Below, one piece after another: positions 43,757-52,412 of a DNA stretch of 55,510 nt; position 1 is the stretch's first letter; every line of letters begins with the position of its first letter. A program made the position numbers and the translations under genes. This DNA comes from an uncultured Lentisphaerota bacterium. Lineage in GTDB: Bacteria > Verrucomicrobiota > Lentisphaeria > Victivallales > UBA1829. The stretch is from assembly GCA_900320095.1 (NCBI GenBank), contig ONQZ01000043.1:1-55510 (forward strand). Direction: 5' to 3'. The notes under the pieces are model-generated. The model did not search any database. It saw only the letters and a program-made list of their open reading frames with translations, and was not told the origin of the DNA.

Positions 43757-45436
43757 TTACGTGTATTTGAGAACTTCTTCCATCGTGGTCTCGCCGTTCA
43801 GGATGGCGCGGATGCCGTCCTCGCGCATGGTGGTCATGCCGAGTTCGCGCGCCTTGTCGCGGATGACGACGGCGGGCGCGGAGTCCAGGATCAGCGAGGA
43901 GATCTTGCTGCTCATGCAGAGCAGTTCGGTAATGGCTTTGCGTCCCTTGTACCCGGTGTTGTTGCAGGTGGGGCAGCCTTTGCCGTAGTAGAACTTGTTG
44001 TCGCCGATGTCCTTCCGCTGGAGCCCGAGGAGCTTCAGGTCGTCGTCGGTGGGGACGAACGCCGTGCGGCAGTGCGGACAGATGCGGCGGAGGAGTCGCT
44101 GGCCGAGGATGGCGATCAGCGAGGCTGTGATGAGGAAGGGCTGGACGCCCATATCGATCAGACGTGTCACGGCGCCGGCGGCGTCGTTGGTGTGGAGCGT
44201 GGTGAAGACCAGGTGTCCGGTGAGGGACGCCTGGACTGCCATTTCGGCGGTCTCGATATCGCGCGTTTCACCGAGCATGATGATGTCGGGGTCCTGACGG
44301 AGGAAGGCGCGGAGGGCGCGTCCGAACGTCATGCCGATCGCGTCGTTGATCGGGAGCTGCACGATGCCCTCGAGGTCGTATTCGACAGGGTCTTCGGCGG
44401 TGAGAATCTTGTCCTCGACCTTGTTGATCTCCTTCAGCGCGGAGTACAGCGTGGTCGTCTTGCCGGAACCGGTCGGCCCGGTGATGATGAAGATGCCGTT
44501 CGGCATGGCGATGATCTCGCGGATCTTCTTGAGCGTGTCTTCGTTGATGCCGAGGACGTCGAGGTCGAGGTTGACGACGGAGCGGTCGAGCACGCGGAGC
44601 ACCACGGATTCGCCGTGGGAGGTCGGGAGCGTGGACACACGGAGGTCGATGGGGCGTCCGGCGATCTTCAGCTGGATACGGCCGTCCTGAGGCTTGCGGC
44701 GCTCGGAGATGTTCAGGCCGGAGAGGATCTTCACGCGGCTGATGACCGGGATGGCGAGGCTGCGCGGCGGCGGGGACATCTCGTACAGCGCGCCGTCGAT
44801 GCGGTAGCGGATCTTGAATTCGTGCTCGAACGGCTCGAAGTGGATGTCCGACGCCTTGTCGCGGATGGCCTGGTAGAGGACGGCGTCCACGAACTTGATG
44901 ATCGGGGCCTTGTTCGCGTCTTCCTCGGCGTTCGCGTAGGCGTAGTCGGAGCCCTCCATGGCGTCCATCTCGGAGAGGAGGTCGTTCACGCCGTTGATGT
45001 CGATGGGATAATACTTGTCGATGAAGCTGTCGATCTGCTTTTCCTCGGCGAGGACGATCATCACGTCCTTGCCCAGCACGAACCGCATTTCGTCGGCGAT
45101 CTGGTAGTTCAGCGGATTGCGGACGGCGAGCGTCACGGTGGTGTCGTCCGCCTCGATCGGGACGACGCCGAGCATGCGGACGTTGTCCGCGTCGATGAGG
45201 TCGATGACATCCTTCGGGACCTCGAGCATGGAGAGGTCGACGACGGTCGTGCCGAGGCTTTCCGCGATGTAGTTGAGGATCTCGTTTTCGGTCAGGATCT
45301 GGAAGTCGATCAGGATCTGCTGAAGCGGCTTCCCCGTGCGTTCGAATTCCTCCTCGGCTTCCTTCATGTTCTGCGCGGAACATGCGTTGGCGTTCAGGAG
45401 GATGTCTTTCAGTGTTTGATTTTCAGAGTCAAGCAT
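43757..45436 (-). CDS. pilB: PilB/GspE-type assembly ATPase, copy 2
   Basis: The 559-residue protein has an N-terminal GspE domain (MLDSENQTLKDILLNANACS), SDIHFEPFEHEFKIRYRIDG, the Walker A loop [20 protein letters not shown], the Asp box [36 protein letters not shown] and HLVFTTLHTNDAAGAVTRLI. The zinc site is CPHC and GCPTCNNTGYKG. It powers pilus or pseudopilus extension. It is clearly a paralogue of the next gene upstream, with which it shares the opening LDS pattern. Confidence 0.94.
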   Translation of the reverse strand: MLDSENQTLKDILLNANACSAQNMKEAEEEFERTGKPLQQILIDFQILTENEILNYIAESLGTTVVDLSMLEVPKDVIDLIDADNVRMLGVVPIEADDTTVTLAVRNPLNYQIADEMRFVLGKDVMIVLAEEKQIDSFIDKYYPIDINGVNDLLSEMDAMEGSDYAYANAEEDANKAPIIKFVDAVLYQAIRDKASDIHFEPFEHEFKIRYRIDGALYEMSPPPRSLAIPVISRVKILSGLNISERRKPQDGRIQLKIAGRPIDLRVSTLPTSHGESVVLRVLDRSVVNLDLDVLGINEDTLKKIREIIAMPNGIFIITGPTGSGKTTTLYSALKEINKVEDKILTAEDPVEYDLEGIVQLPINDAIGMTFGRALRAFLRQDPDIIMLGETRDIETAEMAVQASLTGHLVFTTLHTNDAAGAVTRLIDMGVQPFLITASLIAILGQRLLRRICPHCRTAFVPTDDDLKLLGLQRKDIGDNKFYYGKGCPTCNNTGYKGRKAITELLCMSSKISSLILDSAPAVVIRDKARELGMTTMREDGIRAILNGETTMEEVLKYT

Positions 45437-45463
45437 GATATAAGATCCGTGTGGTTGATTGCG

Positions 45464-47191
45464 TTATTCTTCGTCGCCGACGGTGACCGCGAGGACTTCG
45501 GAGACCGTGGTGGTCCCGGCGGCGGCCTTGCGGAGACCGTCTTCGCGCAGGGTCCTCATGCCGCTCTGGCGTGCCGCGGCGCGGAGCTTGTCGGAGCTTT
45601 CCTTGTTGTAGATGAGGTACTGCATATCCTCGGTGATGAGGAAGATTTCGTAGATTCCCATACGTCCCTTGTACCCGGTGCCGCCGCAGGCGGGGCAGCC
45701 GCGCCCGTGGACGAGGTTCGCGGAGTCGAGGTAGTCCTTGTCGAGGTGGAGGAGCCGGATTTCGTCGGGGGTCGGCTTGTAGGGCTCCATGCAGTTCTTG
45801 CAGACGCGGCGGACGAGTCGCTGCGCCATGATGGCGCGGACGGAGGACGCCACGAGGAAGGGCTTCACGCCCATATCGATCAGTCGTGTGACGGAGCTGG
45901 GGGCGTCGTTGGTGTGCAGCGTACTGAAGACCAGGTGGCCTGTGAGCGACGCGTTGATGGCGATGTCGGCTGTTTCCAGGTCGCGGATTTCACCGACCAT
46001 GATGATGTTGGGCGCCTGACGGAGCATGGCTCGAAGCGCGTTCGAGAACGTCATCTGTACGATCGGGTTCACCTGGACCTGGTTGATGCCGCTGAGCTGG
46101 TATTCGACAGGGTCCTCCACCGTGATGATCTTGCGGTTCGGCTTGTTGATCGTGTTCAGGAAGGCGTACAGACTGGTCGTCTTGCCGGAACCGGTCGGTC
46201 CGGTGACGAGGAAGATGCCATCCGGCATGGAGATGATGCGGTCGATCTTCTCCTGGTCGTCGGTGTAGAAGCCGAGCTTCGGGATGTCGAGCTGGATGCT
46301 GGACTTGTCGAGGATACGCATCACGATGGATTCGCCGTGCGTGGTGGGGATGGTGGACACACGGAGGTCGAGCCCGACGCCGGAGACCTCGATCTGGATA
46401 CGGCCGTCCTGCGGCACGCGCTTCTCGGAGATGTCCATCTTGGACATGATCTTGATGCGGCTGATGATGTTCGTCTGAAGGTATTTCGGCGGACTTTCCA
46501 TTTCGCGGAGCGCGCCGTCGATGCGGTAGCGGATGCGGAATTTCTTTTCCATCGGCTCCAGGTGAATATCGGACGCACGGAGCTTGAAGGCGTTGTAGAT
46601 GAGGAGGGAGACGAGCTTGATGATCGGGGCGTCGTCCTCGGGATTGCTGTTCGCGGCCTTCATGGCCTCCTTCGTGGCCTCATCCTCGTCCGTCTGCACG
46701 ACTTCGAGCTTGGACGTGTCGACGCTGCCGACGTAGGAATCCACGGTGCCTTCGAGCCCGCCGTAGCTGGCCTCGAGGACCTTCTGGATCTGCTTCGCGG
46801 GGGCGATGACGGCCTCGACGTCGCGCTTCAGCAGGTACCGGAGCGTGTCGACCGTCTCCATGTCGGTCGGATCGGACATGGCAACGGTGAGGATGTCGTC
46901 GTGAAGCATGACGGGGACGACCTGGTACTGCCGGGCGGTTTCCGCCGGGAGTTCCGCGATCACTTCATCGGGGATGACGAAGGCGGACAGGTCGATGGTC
47001 TCAAGCCCGTACTGCTGGGCGAGCATGTTGATGATTTCCTGTTCGTCGACGTAGCGCAGGGACTTCAGCGCGTCAAGGATATCGAGCTCGCCGTCGGAAG
47101 CGGCGACTTTTTTCCAGCCTTCGTCGACCTGCTCCTTGGTCACGAAACCGTTTTCCTGGAGCAGCTCCAATACATAATCACTGTCAAGCAC
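45464..47191 (-). CDS. pilB: PilB/GspE-type assembly ATPase, copy 1
   Basis: I set the start at the GTG at 47191, where GAGGT lies six bases upstream; the product is 575 residues and begins VLDSDYVLELLQENGFV, parallel to its paralogue. The 18 codons further upstream cross the leader and contain no ribosome site. It has [76 protein letters not shown] and HLVFSTLHTNDAPSSVTRLI. The four zinc cysteines lie in CKNC and GCPACGGTGYKG. In the Walker B region Ala-Pro-Asn replaces the usual Asp-Pro-Asp, a common variant. It leads the operon. Confidence 0.93.
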   Translation of the reverse strand: MLDSDYVLELLQENGFVTKEQVDEGWKKVAASDGELDILDALKSLRYVDEQEIINMLAQQYGLETIDLSAFVIPDEVIAELPAETARQYQVVPVMLHDDILTVAMSDPTDMETVDTLRYLLKRDVEAVIAPAKQIQKVLEASYGGLEGTVDSYVGSVDTSKLEVVQTDEDEATKEAMKAANSNPEDDAPIIKLVSLLIYNAFKLRASDIHLEPMEKKFRIRYRIDGALREMESPPKYLQTNIISRIKIMSKMDISEKRVPQDGRIQIEVSGVGLDLRVSTIPTTHGESIVMRILDKSSIQLDIPKLGFYTDDQEKIDRIISMPDGIFLVTGPTGSGKTTSLYAFLNTINKPNRKIITVEDPVEYQLSGINQVQVNPIVQMTFSNALRAMLRQAPNIIMVGEIRDLETADIAINASLTGHLVFSTLHTNDAPSSVTRLIDMGVKPFLVASSVRAIMAQRLVRRVCKNCMEPYKPTPDEIRLLHLDKDYLDSANLVHGRGCPACGGTGYKGRMGIYEIFLITEDMQYLIYNKESSDKLRAAARQSGMRTLREDGLRKAAAGTTTVSEVLAVTVGDEE

Positions 47192-47233
47192 GTTTAAACC
47201 TCGTTTGGTGTGAAGAAAAATAAATATCGCTAA

Positions 47234-47262
47234 AAAATACGGCATGATTGCCGATTTTTCAA
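47234..47262 (-). promoter_or_regulatory. Promoter of the pilus motor operon
   Basis: Minus-strand TTGAAA (47257-47262), 17 bases, TATTTT (47234-47239), about 45 bases before the GTG start at 47191. Confidence 0.6.
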
Positions 47263-47323
47263 GTCGAAAAGTACGTTTTTCCAGATTTATTGAAGAAAAA
47301 ACGGATTTTTCCGCTATTTGCTC

Positions 47324-47352
47324 TTTAAAATCGGCGTCCGGCGTGGTATATT
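47324..47352 (+). promoter_or_regulatory. Promoter of the phosphoesterase operon
   Basis: TTTAAA (47324-47329), 17 bases, TATATT (47347-47352), about 48 bases before the ATG at 47400. Confidence 0.6.
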
Positions 47353-47399
47353 CAATGAAAAGTTTTTTGAATTCTCAACCCATCCAAGGCTGACATGCG

Positions 47400-48212
47400 A
47401 TGAAATATGCGATCCTGAGCGACATCCACGCGAACCTCGAAGCGCTGGAGACCGTGCTTGCCCGCTGCCGCGAACTGGCGGTGGACTCCTACCTCTCCCT
47501 CGGCGACATCGTCGGCTACAACGCCAGTCCGCACGAATGCCTGGAGATCATGCGGGCGCTGCCCGTCGCCGCGTTCGTGAAGGGCAACCACGACGAATAC
47601 GCGTCGAACGGCGATACGGTCATGGCGGGATTCAATCCCCACGCGAAGAGCGCGGTCCTGTGGACGCAGAGCATGCTGAACGACGAGGAGCGCGCCTTCC
47701 TCGCCGGACTGCCGTACAAGATGCAGGTGCGCGGGACGCCGTTCACCGCGGTCCACGCGTCGCTGGACAGCCCGTCGGAATGGGGTTACATCTTCGACAT
47801 TCATCAGGCGATGGACAATTTTTCCTACCAGTATACCCAGCTCTGCTTCTGCGGACATTCCCACGTGCCGATCGCGTACTGCAAGAAAATGCTCGCGCGC
47901 CCCGGCGAACTGCCCGTAGACGAGCTGAAACTCTGGACGGTCAAACCCGACGAGGAAGGCATGATGTTCCGGTCCGACGAGGCCGACGAGATCGTGCTGC
48001 CGATCCAGCCGGGCTGCAAGTACCTGATCAACGTCGGCAGCGTGGGCCAGCCGCGCAACCGCGACCCGCGTGCGACGTTCGCGGTGTACGATACCGAACA
48101 GCGCACGCTCACGCGTTACCGTCTGCCGTACGACATCACCGGGACGCAGGAGAAGATCCGCGCCGCCGGTCTGCCGGAATGCCTCGCCACTCGTCTTGAA
48201 CATGGCATGTGA
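47400..48212 (+). CDS. Calcineurin-like metallophosphoesterase
   Basis: The 270-residue protein has all metal-binding motifs of the family: ILSDIHANLEAL, SLGDIVGYNASP, VKGNHDEYA, AVHASLDSP, FCGHSHVPIAY. It is closest in layout to the YfcE/MJ0936-like and ApaH-like small phosphoesterases, with a typical C-terminal NVGSVGQPRNRDPRATFAVY. The substrate (nucleotide, phosphodiester or phosphoprotein) cannot be told. The heptosyltransferase gene follows after 51 bases. Confidence 0.93.
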   Translation: MKYAILSDIHANLEALETVLARCRELAVDSYLSLGDIVGYNASPHECLEIMRALPVAAFVKGNHDEYASNGDTVMAGFNPHAKSAVLWTQSMLNDEERAFLAGLPYKMQVRGTPFTAVHASLDSPSEWGYIFDIHQAMDNFSYQYTQLCFCGHSHVPIAYCKKMLARPGELPVDELKLWTVKPDEEGMMFRSDEADEIVLPIQPGCKYLINVGSVGQPRNRDPRATFAVYDTEQRTLTRYRLPYDITGTQEKIRAAGLPECLATRLEHGM

Positions 48213-48263
48213 CCGCCGGACGGACGCCGTCCGCCGCACGGACCGGAGGAGACGCTGCGCAAT

Positions 48264-49307
48264 ATGAAGCGTTATCTGATCGTAAAACCGAGCAGCCTGG
48301 GGGACATCCTGCACGCGATGCCCGCCGTCTCGGCGCTGGCGAAAGCCTGTCCGGACGTTTCCGTCGACTGGGTCGTGAAGCCCGCGTTCGCCGACTTGCC
48401 GCCGTATCTCCCGTGCGTCCGCCGCGTGATCCTGTTCCGCGACGGCAGACTCCGCAAGCCGCTCCAGTTCCTGCCGGAATTCATCCGGCTGTGTTCCGAT
48501 CTCCGGCACGAGCCCTATGACGCCGTGATCGACTTGCAGGGGCTGGTCCGGAGCGCCGTCATCGGACGTCTCACTGGCTGCGGACTCCGGTATGGCCCGG
48601 CAACGCCGCGCGAACGCCCTGCGTCCAGATTTTATACCCGTTATCTGAAGGGGCACGAGCAGCCCGGCCATGCCGTGGAGATCAACAACGCACTGATGAA
48701 AAGTTTCCTCGGGCGCGAAGACCTGGATTTCAGCCTGAACCTGCCTGTGAACGAGCAGAGCGCCGTCCGCGCCCGCGAGGTTGTGGCCGCCGCGTTCGGC
48801 GGGACCGTGCCGGAACGTTTCGCGGTCGTCGCGCCGGGCGCACGCTGGGCCACCAAGAAATGGCCCGCCGATTTCTTCTTCGCCGTGATCTCCTCGCTCG
48901 CCCGCCGCGATCTGAAGCTGAAATTCCTGCTTGCCGGGACTCGCGACGAAGCGGAGGACGCGAACGAGATCCTGGCGAAGAGCGGGGATCTGCCCGTCGC
49001 GTCGATCTGCGGCCGGACGAGCGTAGGCGAACTGCTGGAGGCGGTGCGCCTGTCGTCTCTGATGATCTGCAACGACAGCGGTCCGATGCACATCGCCGCG
49101 GCGCTTGGCGTGCCCGTCGTCGCCATGTTCGGTCCGACGGATCCCGCCCTGACCGGGCCTTACTGCGAAAAAAAATCCGTGTTTATTCCGGAAATCGCTT
49201 GCAATCGCTGTTTTTTGCGCTATTGTAAAGATTCACGATGTCACGCGTCGGTCGACCCGGAAGCGGTCGCCGGAGCGTCTTACAACCTTCTTATGGAAAG
49301 GAGCTGA
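48264..49307 (+). CDS. Family 9 glycosyltransferase (LPS heptosyltransferase-like)
   Basis: The 347-residue GT-B enzyme shows the heptosyltransferase pattern: YLIVKPSSLGDILHAMPAVS, YDAVIDLQGLVRSAVIGRLT, VVAPGARWATKKWP and MICNDSGPMHIAAALGVPVV with MFGPTDPALTGPY. Such enzymes add heptose to the LPS inner core from ADP-heptose in the cytoplasm. This supports a Gram-negative envelope with LPS. The C-terminal Cys-rich piece (CNRCFLRYCKDSRC) resembles that in other GT9 members. The start of the next gene is only four bases after its stop. Confidence 0.92.
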   Translation: MKRYLIVKPSSLGDILHAMPAVSALAKACPDVSVDWVVKPAFADLPPYLPCVRRVILFRDGRLRKPLQFLPEFIRLCSDLRHEPYDAVIDLQGLVRSAVIGRLTGCGLRYGPATPRERPASRFYTRYLKGHEQPGHAVEINNALMKSFLGREDLDFSLNLPVNEQSAVRAREVVAAAFGGTVPERFAVVAPGARWATKKWPADFFFAVISSLARRDLKLKFLLAGTRDEAEDANEILAKSGDLPVASICGRTSVGELLEAVRLSSLMICNDSGPMHIAAALGVPVVAMFGPTDPALTGPYCEKKSVFIPEIACNRCFLRYCKDSRCHASVDPEAVAGASYNLLMERS

Positions 49308-49310
49308 GCC

Positions 49311-50393
49311 ATGTATTTCAGACTGCGTCATCTTTGGGCGGCGGTCCTTGTTCTGTTTCTGATCCCGCTGTGCGTCCGCGCGCAGGTGGCGATCGTCGTC
49401 AAGCCGGTCCAGGTCAACTATCTTCAATATGAATCCGTGTTCGTGCGCGTGGCGATGCGCAACCTCTCCGCGCATCCGCTGGCGTTCGGCGAAAACCTCG
49501 GCCTCAAGGGCAATCTCCAGTTCGAGATACGGCGTTCCGACCGCAACGATCCGTCCTTCATCCGCACGCCGAAGGACGCGCCTCTGCCCGACATGACCGG
49601 CGTGATCCTGCCGCCCGGCGGCGAGAAATCCTACATGTTCAACCTCAGCAAGCACTACGATCTGCGTTCCACCGGACGCTATACCGTCAAGGCCGTGCTG
49701 CGCCATCCGCAGATGCCGACGCCGTACCAGTCCAAGGAGGCGCATTTCAACATCGTGCGCGGTAGCGTGATCTGGTCGCGCACGATCGGCCTGCCTCTGC
49801 TCGACGATTCGCCCGAGGTCACGGTCAACGAGGACGGCACGAAGGAGGAGAAGCACCGCATGATCAGGACGCGCGAATACCGCATCCTGAGCTATTTCAC
49901 GGGCAAGTCCAACATCTACTGCCTCACGCTCGAGGACAAGGACAACGTCTACATGCTCCGTCATATCGGCTACGACCTGGGGCCCGACCTCCGCCCGAAA
50001 TGCGAGATCGACTTCCTCTCTCGCCTCAGCGTCCTCCTGCCCGCCAGCACGAAAGTGTATGCCTACTACCAGTACAACACCGACGGCAACCTCGAGAACC
50101 GGCAGATCCTCATGAAGACCGACCGTCCGCCCCGCCTCGTGCTCGACAAGGACACCGGCATCGTGAAGGTCGTCGGCGGCCGCGAAGCACGCAAGGACGT
50201 CGACTACGAGGAGATCCAGGACATCCAGTTCCTGGAGGATATGCGCGATCCGAAGAAATCGTCCATTCTCGACGAACCGCTCGACCGCGACGGGGACATC
50301 ATCCGCGGCCCGGAATCCCTCAATGCGAAGGATGCGGCGGAAAAGGCCTCGGAAAAGAACAAAGACCAGAAATCCCTGCTCGAAGGGTTCTGA
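49311..50393 (+). CDS. Secreted protein of unknown function
   Basis: The 360-residue protein begins with a signal peptide (LRHLWAAVLVLFLIPLCVRA, cleavage near RAQ). The next 150 residues are beta-rich with an immunoglobulin-like feel (VNYLQYESVFVRVAMRNLS, ILPPGGEKSYMFNLSKHYD, GRYTVKAVLRHP). The middle has YRILSYFTGKSNIYCLTLED, and the last 60 residues are charged and probably disordered (LNAKDAAEKASEKNKDQKSL). No enzyme motif is visible. AAAGGAG precedes the ATG, and it is probably co-transcribed with the heptosyltransferase. I do not recognise the family. Confidence 0.8.
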   Translation: MYFRLRHLWAAVLVLFLIPLCVRAQVAIVVKPVQVNYLQYESVFVRVAMRNLSAHPLAFGENLGLKGNLQFEIRRSDRNDPSFIRTPKDAPLPDMTGVILPPGGEKSYMFNLSKHYDLRSTGRYTVKAVLRHPQMPTPYQSKEAHFNIVRGSVIWSRTIGLPLLDDSPEVTVNEDGTKEEKHRMIRTREYRILSYFTGKSNIYCLTLEDKDNVYMLRHIGYDLGPDLRPKCEIDFLSRLSVLLPASTKVYAYYQYNTDGNLENRQILMKTDRPPRLVLDKDTGIVKVVGGREARKDVDYEEIQDIQFLEDMRDPKKSSILDEPLDRDGDIIRGPESLNAKDAAEKASEKNKDQKSLLEGF

Positions 50394-50426
50394 GCACATT
50401 CCATTCCTGACGGAACGAGTTTCCCG

Positions 50427-50481
50427 GTGCGCGAGCGCAAGCCGCGCACGGTATCGGCACGGCTTGCTGTGCCGTTTTTTT
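50427..50481 (+). terminator. Double hairpin terminator after the secreted-protein gene
   Basis: A perfect GTGCGCG/CGCGCAC hairpin (50427-50449) is followed by CGGCAC/GTGCCG (50455-50474) and then TTTTTTT. The second one has the form of a standard intrinsic terminator. Confidence 0.82.
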
Positions 50482-50532
50482 CGCGTCCGGAGGATTTTGT
50501 TTAAAGAAAATATGATTTCGTGCAAAAAGTGT

Positions 50533-50561
50533 ATGGGAAAACGCCCGGAACGTGCTATTGT
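50533..50561 (+). promoter_or_regulatory. Possible promoter of the GH39 gene
   Basis: TATTGT (50556-50561) sits about 70 bases before the ATG at 50631, as in other promoters here. The matching -35 position (ATGGGA, 50533-50538) is poor. Confidence 0.4.
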
Positions 50562-50630
50562 ATTTTCATCAGAAAACCGTATTCTCAAAAAACAGGCTCC
50601 GGCATCCGGGGCGAACAACAGGAGAAAACC

Positions 50631-52325
50631 ATGAGTCCGAGCAAGAAATCCGCCGCAAAGAAGACCGTCGCGAAGGCCGCCGCGAAACCCGCGTCCGCCG
50701 CCGCGAAGAAGTCCGAAGCGAAAAAGGCTGCCGCGCCGAAGACTGCCGCGCCGAAGAAGGCGGTCCCCGAGGTCTATCCGGGCGAGACCGCGCCGGAACG
50801 CGTCATCAAAGCCGATTTCAGGACGGTGAAGGGCGAACTGTCCGACGTCTGGCGCGACTGCGTCGGGGCGGGCCGCATCGGTGAGGGTCTGCGCGATACC
50901 TGGCGGAAGCAGCTCGCGAAATGCAAAAAGGAGCTCGGATTCCGGTATCTGCGCGCACACGGCCTCTTCCACGACGAGATGCGCGTGTACAGCGAGGACA
51001 AGGCGGGCAACCCGGTGTACAACTTCATGTACATCGACGACGTGTTCGATTTCCTGCTCTCCATCGGCGTCAAGCCGTTCGTCGAGCTCAGCTTCATGCC
51101 CGAAAAACTCGCCTCCGGCAAGACCACGATCTTCTGGTGGAAGGCAAACGTGACCCCGCCGAAGAAGCATGAACGCTGGGCCGACCTCGTCCGCGCGACC
51201 GTGCAGCACTGGACCGAACGCTACGGCGAGGACGAGGTGAAGACGTGGCGGTTCGAGGTGTGGAACGAGCCGGACCTGGACGTCTTCTGGGATCCCGGCA
51301 AAAAGACCACCATGCTCGACGCCTATCTTGAGCTGTACAAGCACACGGCGCGCGCGGTCAAGTCCGTGAACAGGGCGTATCCGGTCGGCGGCCCCTCCGG
51401 CGCCGGGCTCGACTTCATCGCGCCGCTCGTGAAATACTGCCGCAAGAACCGCCTGCCGCTGGATTTCATCTCGTTCCACCAGTACGGATTCGACCCCGAG
51501 AACCCGGCTCTGCCGAAGATCGACCGGTTCGGCGGCAACTACATCTACCTCATGAAGAACCTCCGGCACGTCGCCGACTGCTTCAACAAGAAGCTGGAGG
51601 ACATCCGCAAAAACCTTCGCTGCGACGTCCCGGTCTACATCACCGAGTGGCACGCGTCGCCGTCGCCGGTCGACCCCGTGCACGACTCGTATTTCGCCGC
51701 GCCGTTCATCCTGGAACAGCTCCGCAACACGGAAAAGATGGCGTGCATGAGCCTGTGGACGTTCACGGACATCTTCGAGGAATGCGGACCCGCGCCGCGT
51801 CCGTTCCACGGCGGTTTCGGCCTCATTACGTTCCAGAGCATCCCGAAGGCCGCCTACCGCGCGTACCAGTGCCTGGCGGCGCTCGGCCCGACGGAACTCG
51901 TTTCCAACGACGCGTCGTCATATGTCTGCAAGGACGCGAATGGCGGCGTGCAGGCGCTCTTCTGGGACCTCAGCCACCCCACGCAGGGCGGCAGGATCAG
52001 CAACCAGGACACGTTCTTCGATCCGCATCCGGCGAAGGACAAAGGCCATGCGCTGTTCAGCATCACCGGCCTCAAGGCGGGCGAATACGACCTGCGCGTG
52101 ACCCGTATCGGCTACCGGGCGGGCGACGCGTATTCCGCGTGGCTGGAGGAGGACGGCGCGAAGACGGACATCAGCCGCGAGGAGATCGCGCGCCTGACAC
52201 GCGTTTCCCAGCTCCGTCCGATGTACCGCGCGCAGGTCACGGTCATGAAGGGCGAGGAATTCCAGCTCGGCCTCGACATGAAGCAGAACGACGTCTATTT
52301 CGTGGAGCTGGTCCCGCTGAAGTAA
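50631..52325 (+). CDS. GH39-type glycoside hydrolase with Lys/Ala-rich N-terminal tail
   Basis: From the ATG at 50631 (ACAGGAG nine bases before) the protein has 564 residues. Residues 1-45 are a Lys/Ala/Pro string (SAAKKTVAKAAAKPASAAAK, then KAAAPKTAAPKKA) like a histone H1 tail, not a signal peptide. The rest is a GH39 (beta-xylosidase/iduronidase) enzyme: FVELSFMPEKLASG, FEVWNEPDLDVFW with acid/base Glu213, SFHQYG, VYITEWHASPSP with nucleophile Glu339 and LWTFTDIFEE. A C-terminal beta domain follows. Without a signal peptide it should act in the cytoplasm on imported oligosaccharides. The tail is in frame and uses the same codons as the rest, so it is probably real. Confidence 0.88.
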   Translation: MSPSKKSAAKKTVAKAAAKPASAAAKKSEAKKAAAPKTAAPKKAVPEVYPGETAPERVIKADFRTVKGELSDVWRDCVGAGRIGEGLRDTWRKQLAKCKKELGFRYLRAHGLFHDEMRVYSEDKAGNPVYNFMYIDDVFDFLLSIGVKPFVELSFMPEKLASGKTTIFWWKANVTPPKKHERWADLVRATVQHWTERYGEDEVKTWRFEVWNEPDLDVFWDPGKKTTMLDAYLELYKHTARAVKSVNRAYPVGGPSGAGLDFIAPLVKYCRKNRLPLDFISFHQYGFDPENPALPKIDRFGGNYIYLMKNLRHVADCFNKKLEDIRKNLRCDVPVYITEWHASPSPVDPVHDSYFAAPFILEQLRNTEKMACMSLWTFTDIFEECGPAPRPFHGGFGLITFQSIPKAAYRAYQCLAALGPTELVSNDASSYVCKDANGGVQALFWDLSHPTQGGRISNQDTFFDPHPAKDKGHALFSITGLKAGEYDLRVTRIGYRAGDAYSAWLEEDGAKTDISREEIARLTRVSQLRPMYRAQVTVMKGEEFQLGLDMKQNDVYFVELVPLK

Positions 52326-52352
52326 CAGACAGGCGTTTCTTGCCAAAAAAGG

Positions 52353-52387
52353 AAATCCCGTGCCGCGCTGAACGGTACGGGATTTTT
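52353..52387. terminator. Two-way terminator between the GH39 and thioredoxin-fold genes
   Basis: AAATCCCGT-G-CC pairs with GG-T-ACGGGATTT (52353-52385), with T residues after it and A residues before it, so it can stop transcripts from both sides. Confidence 0.8.
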
Positions 52388-52412
52388 CGTATCTGTTTTT
52401 TGAGGGAGAAAC

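Noticed and set aside
44072..47197. 1041-codon plus-strand frame over the two PilB genes
   Set aside because: It is antisense to two ATPase genes with complete Walker motifs, and its composition is typical of a shadow frame.
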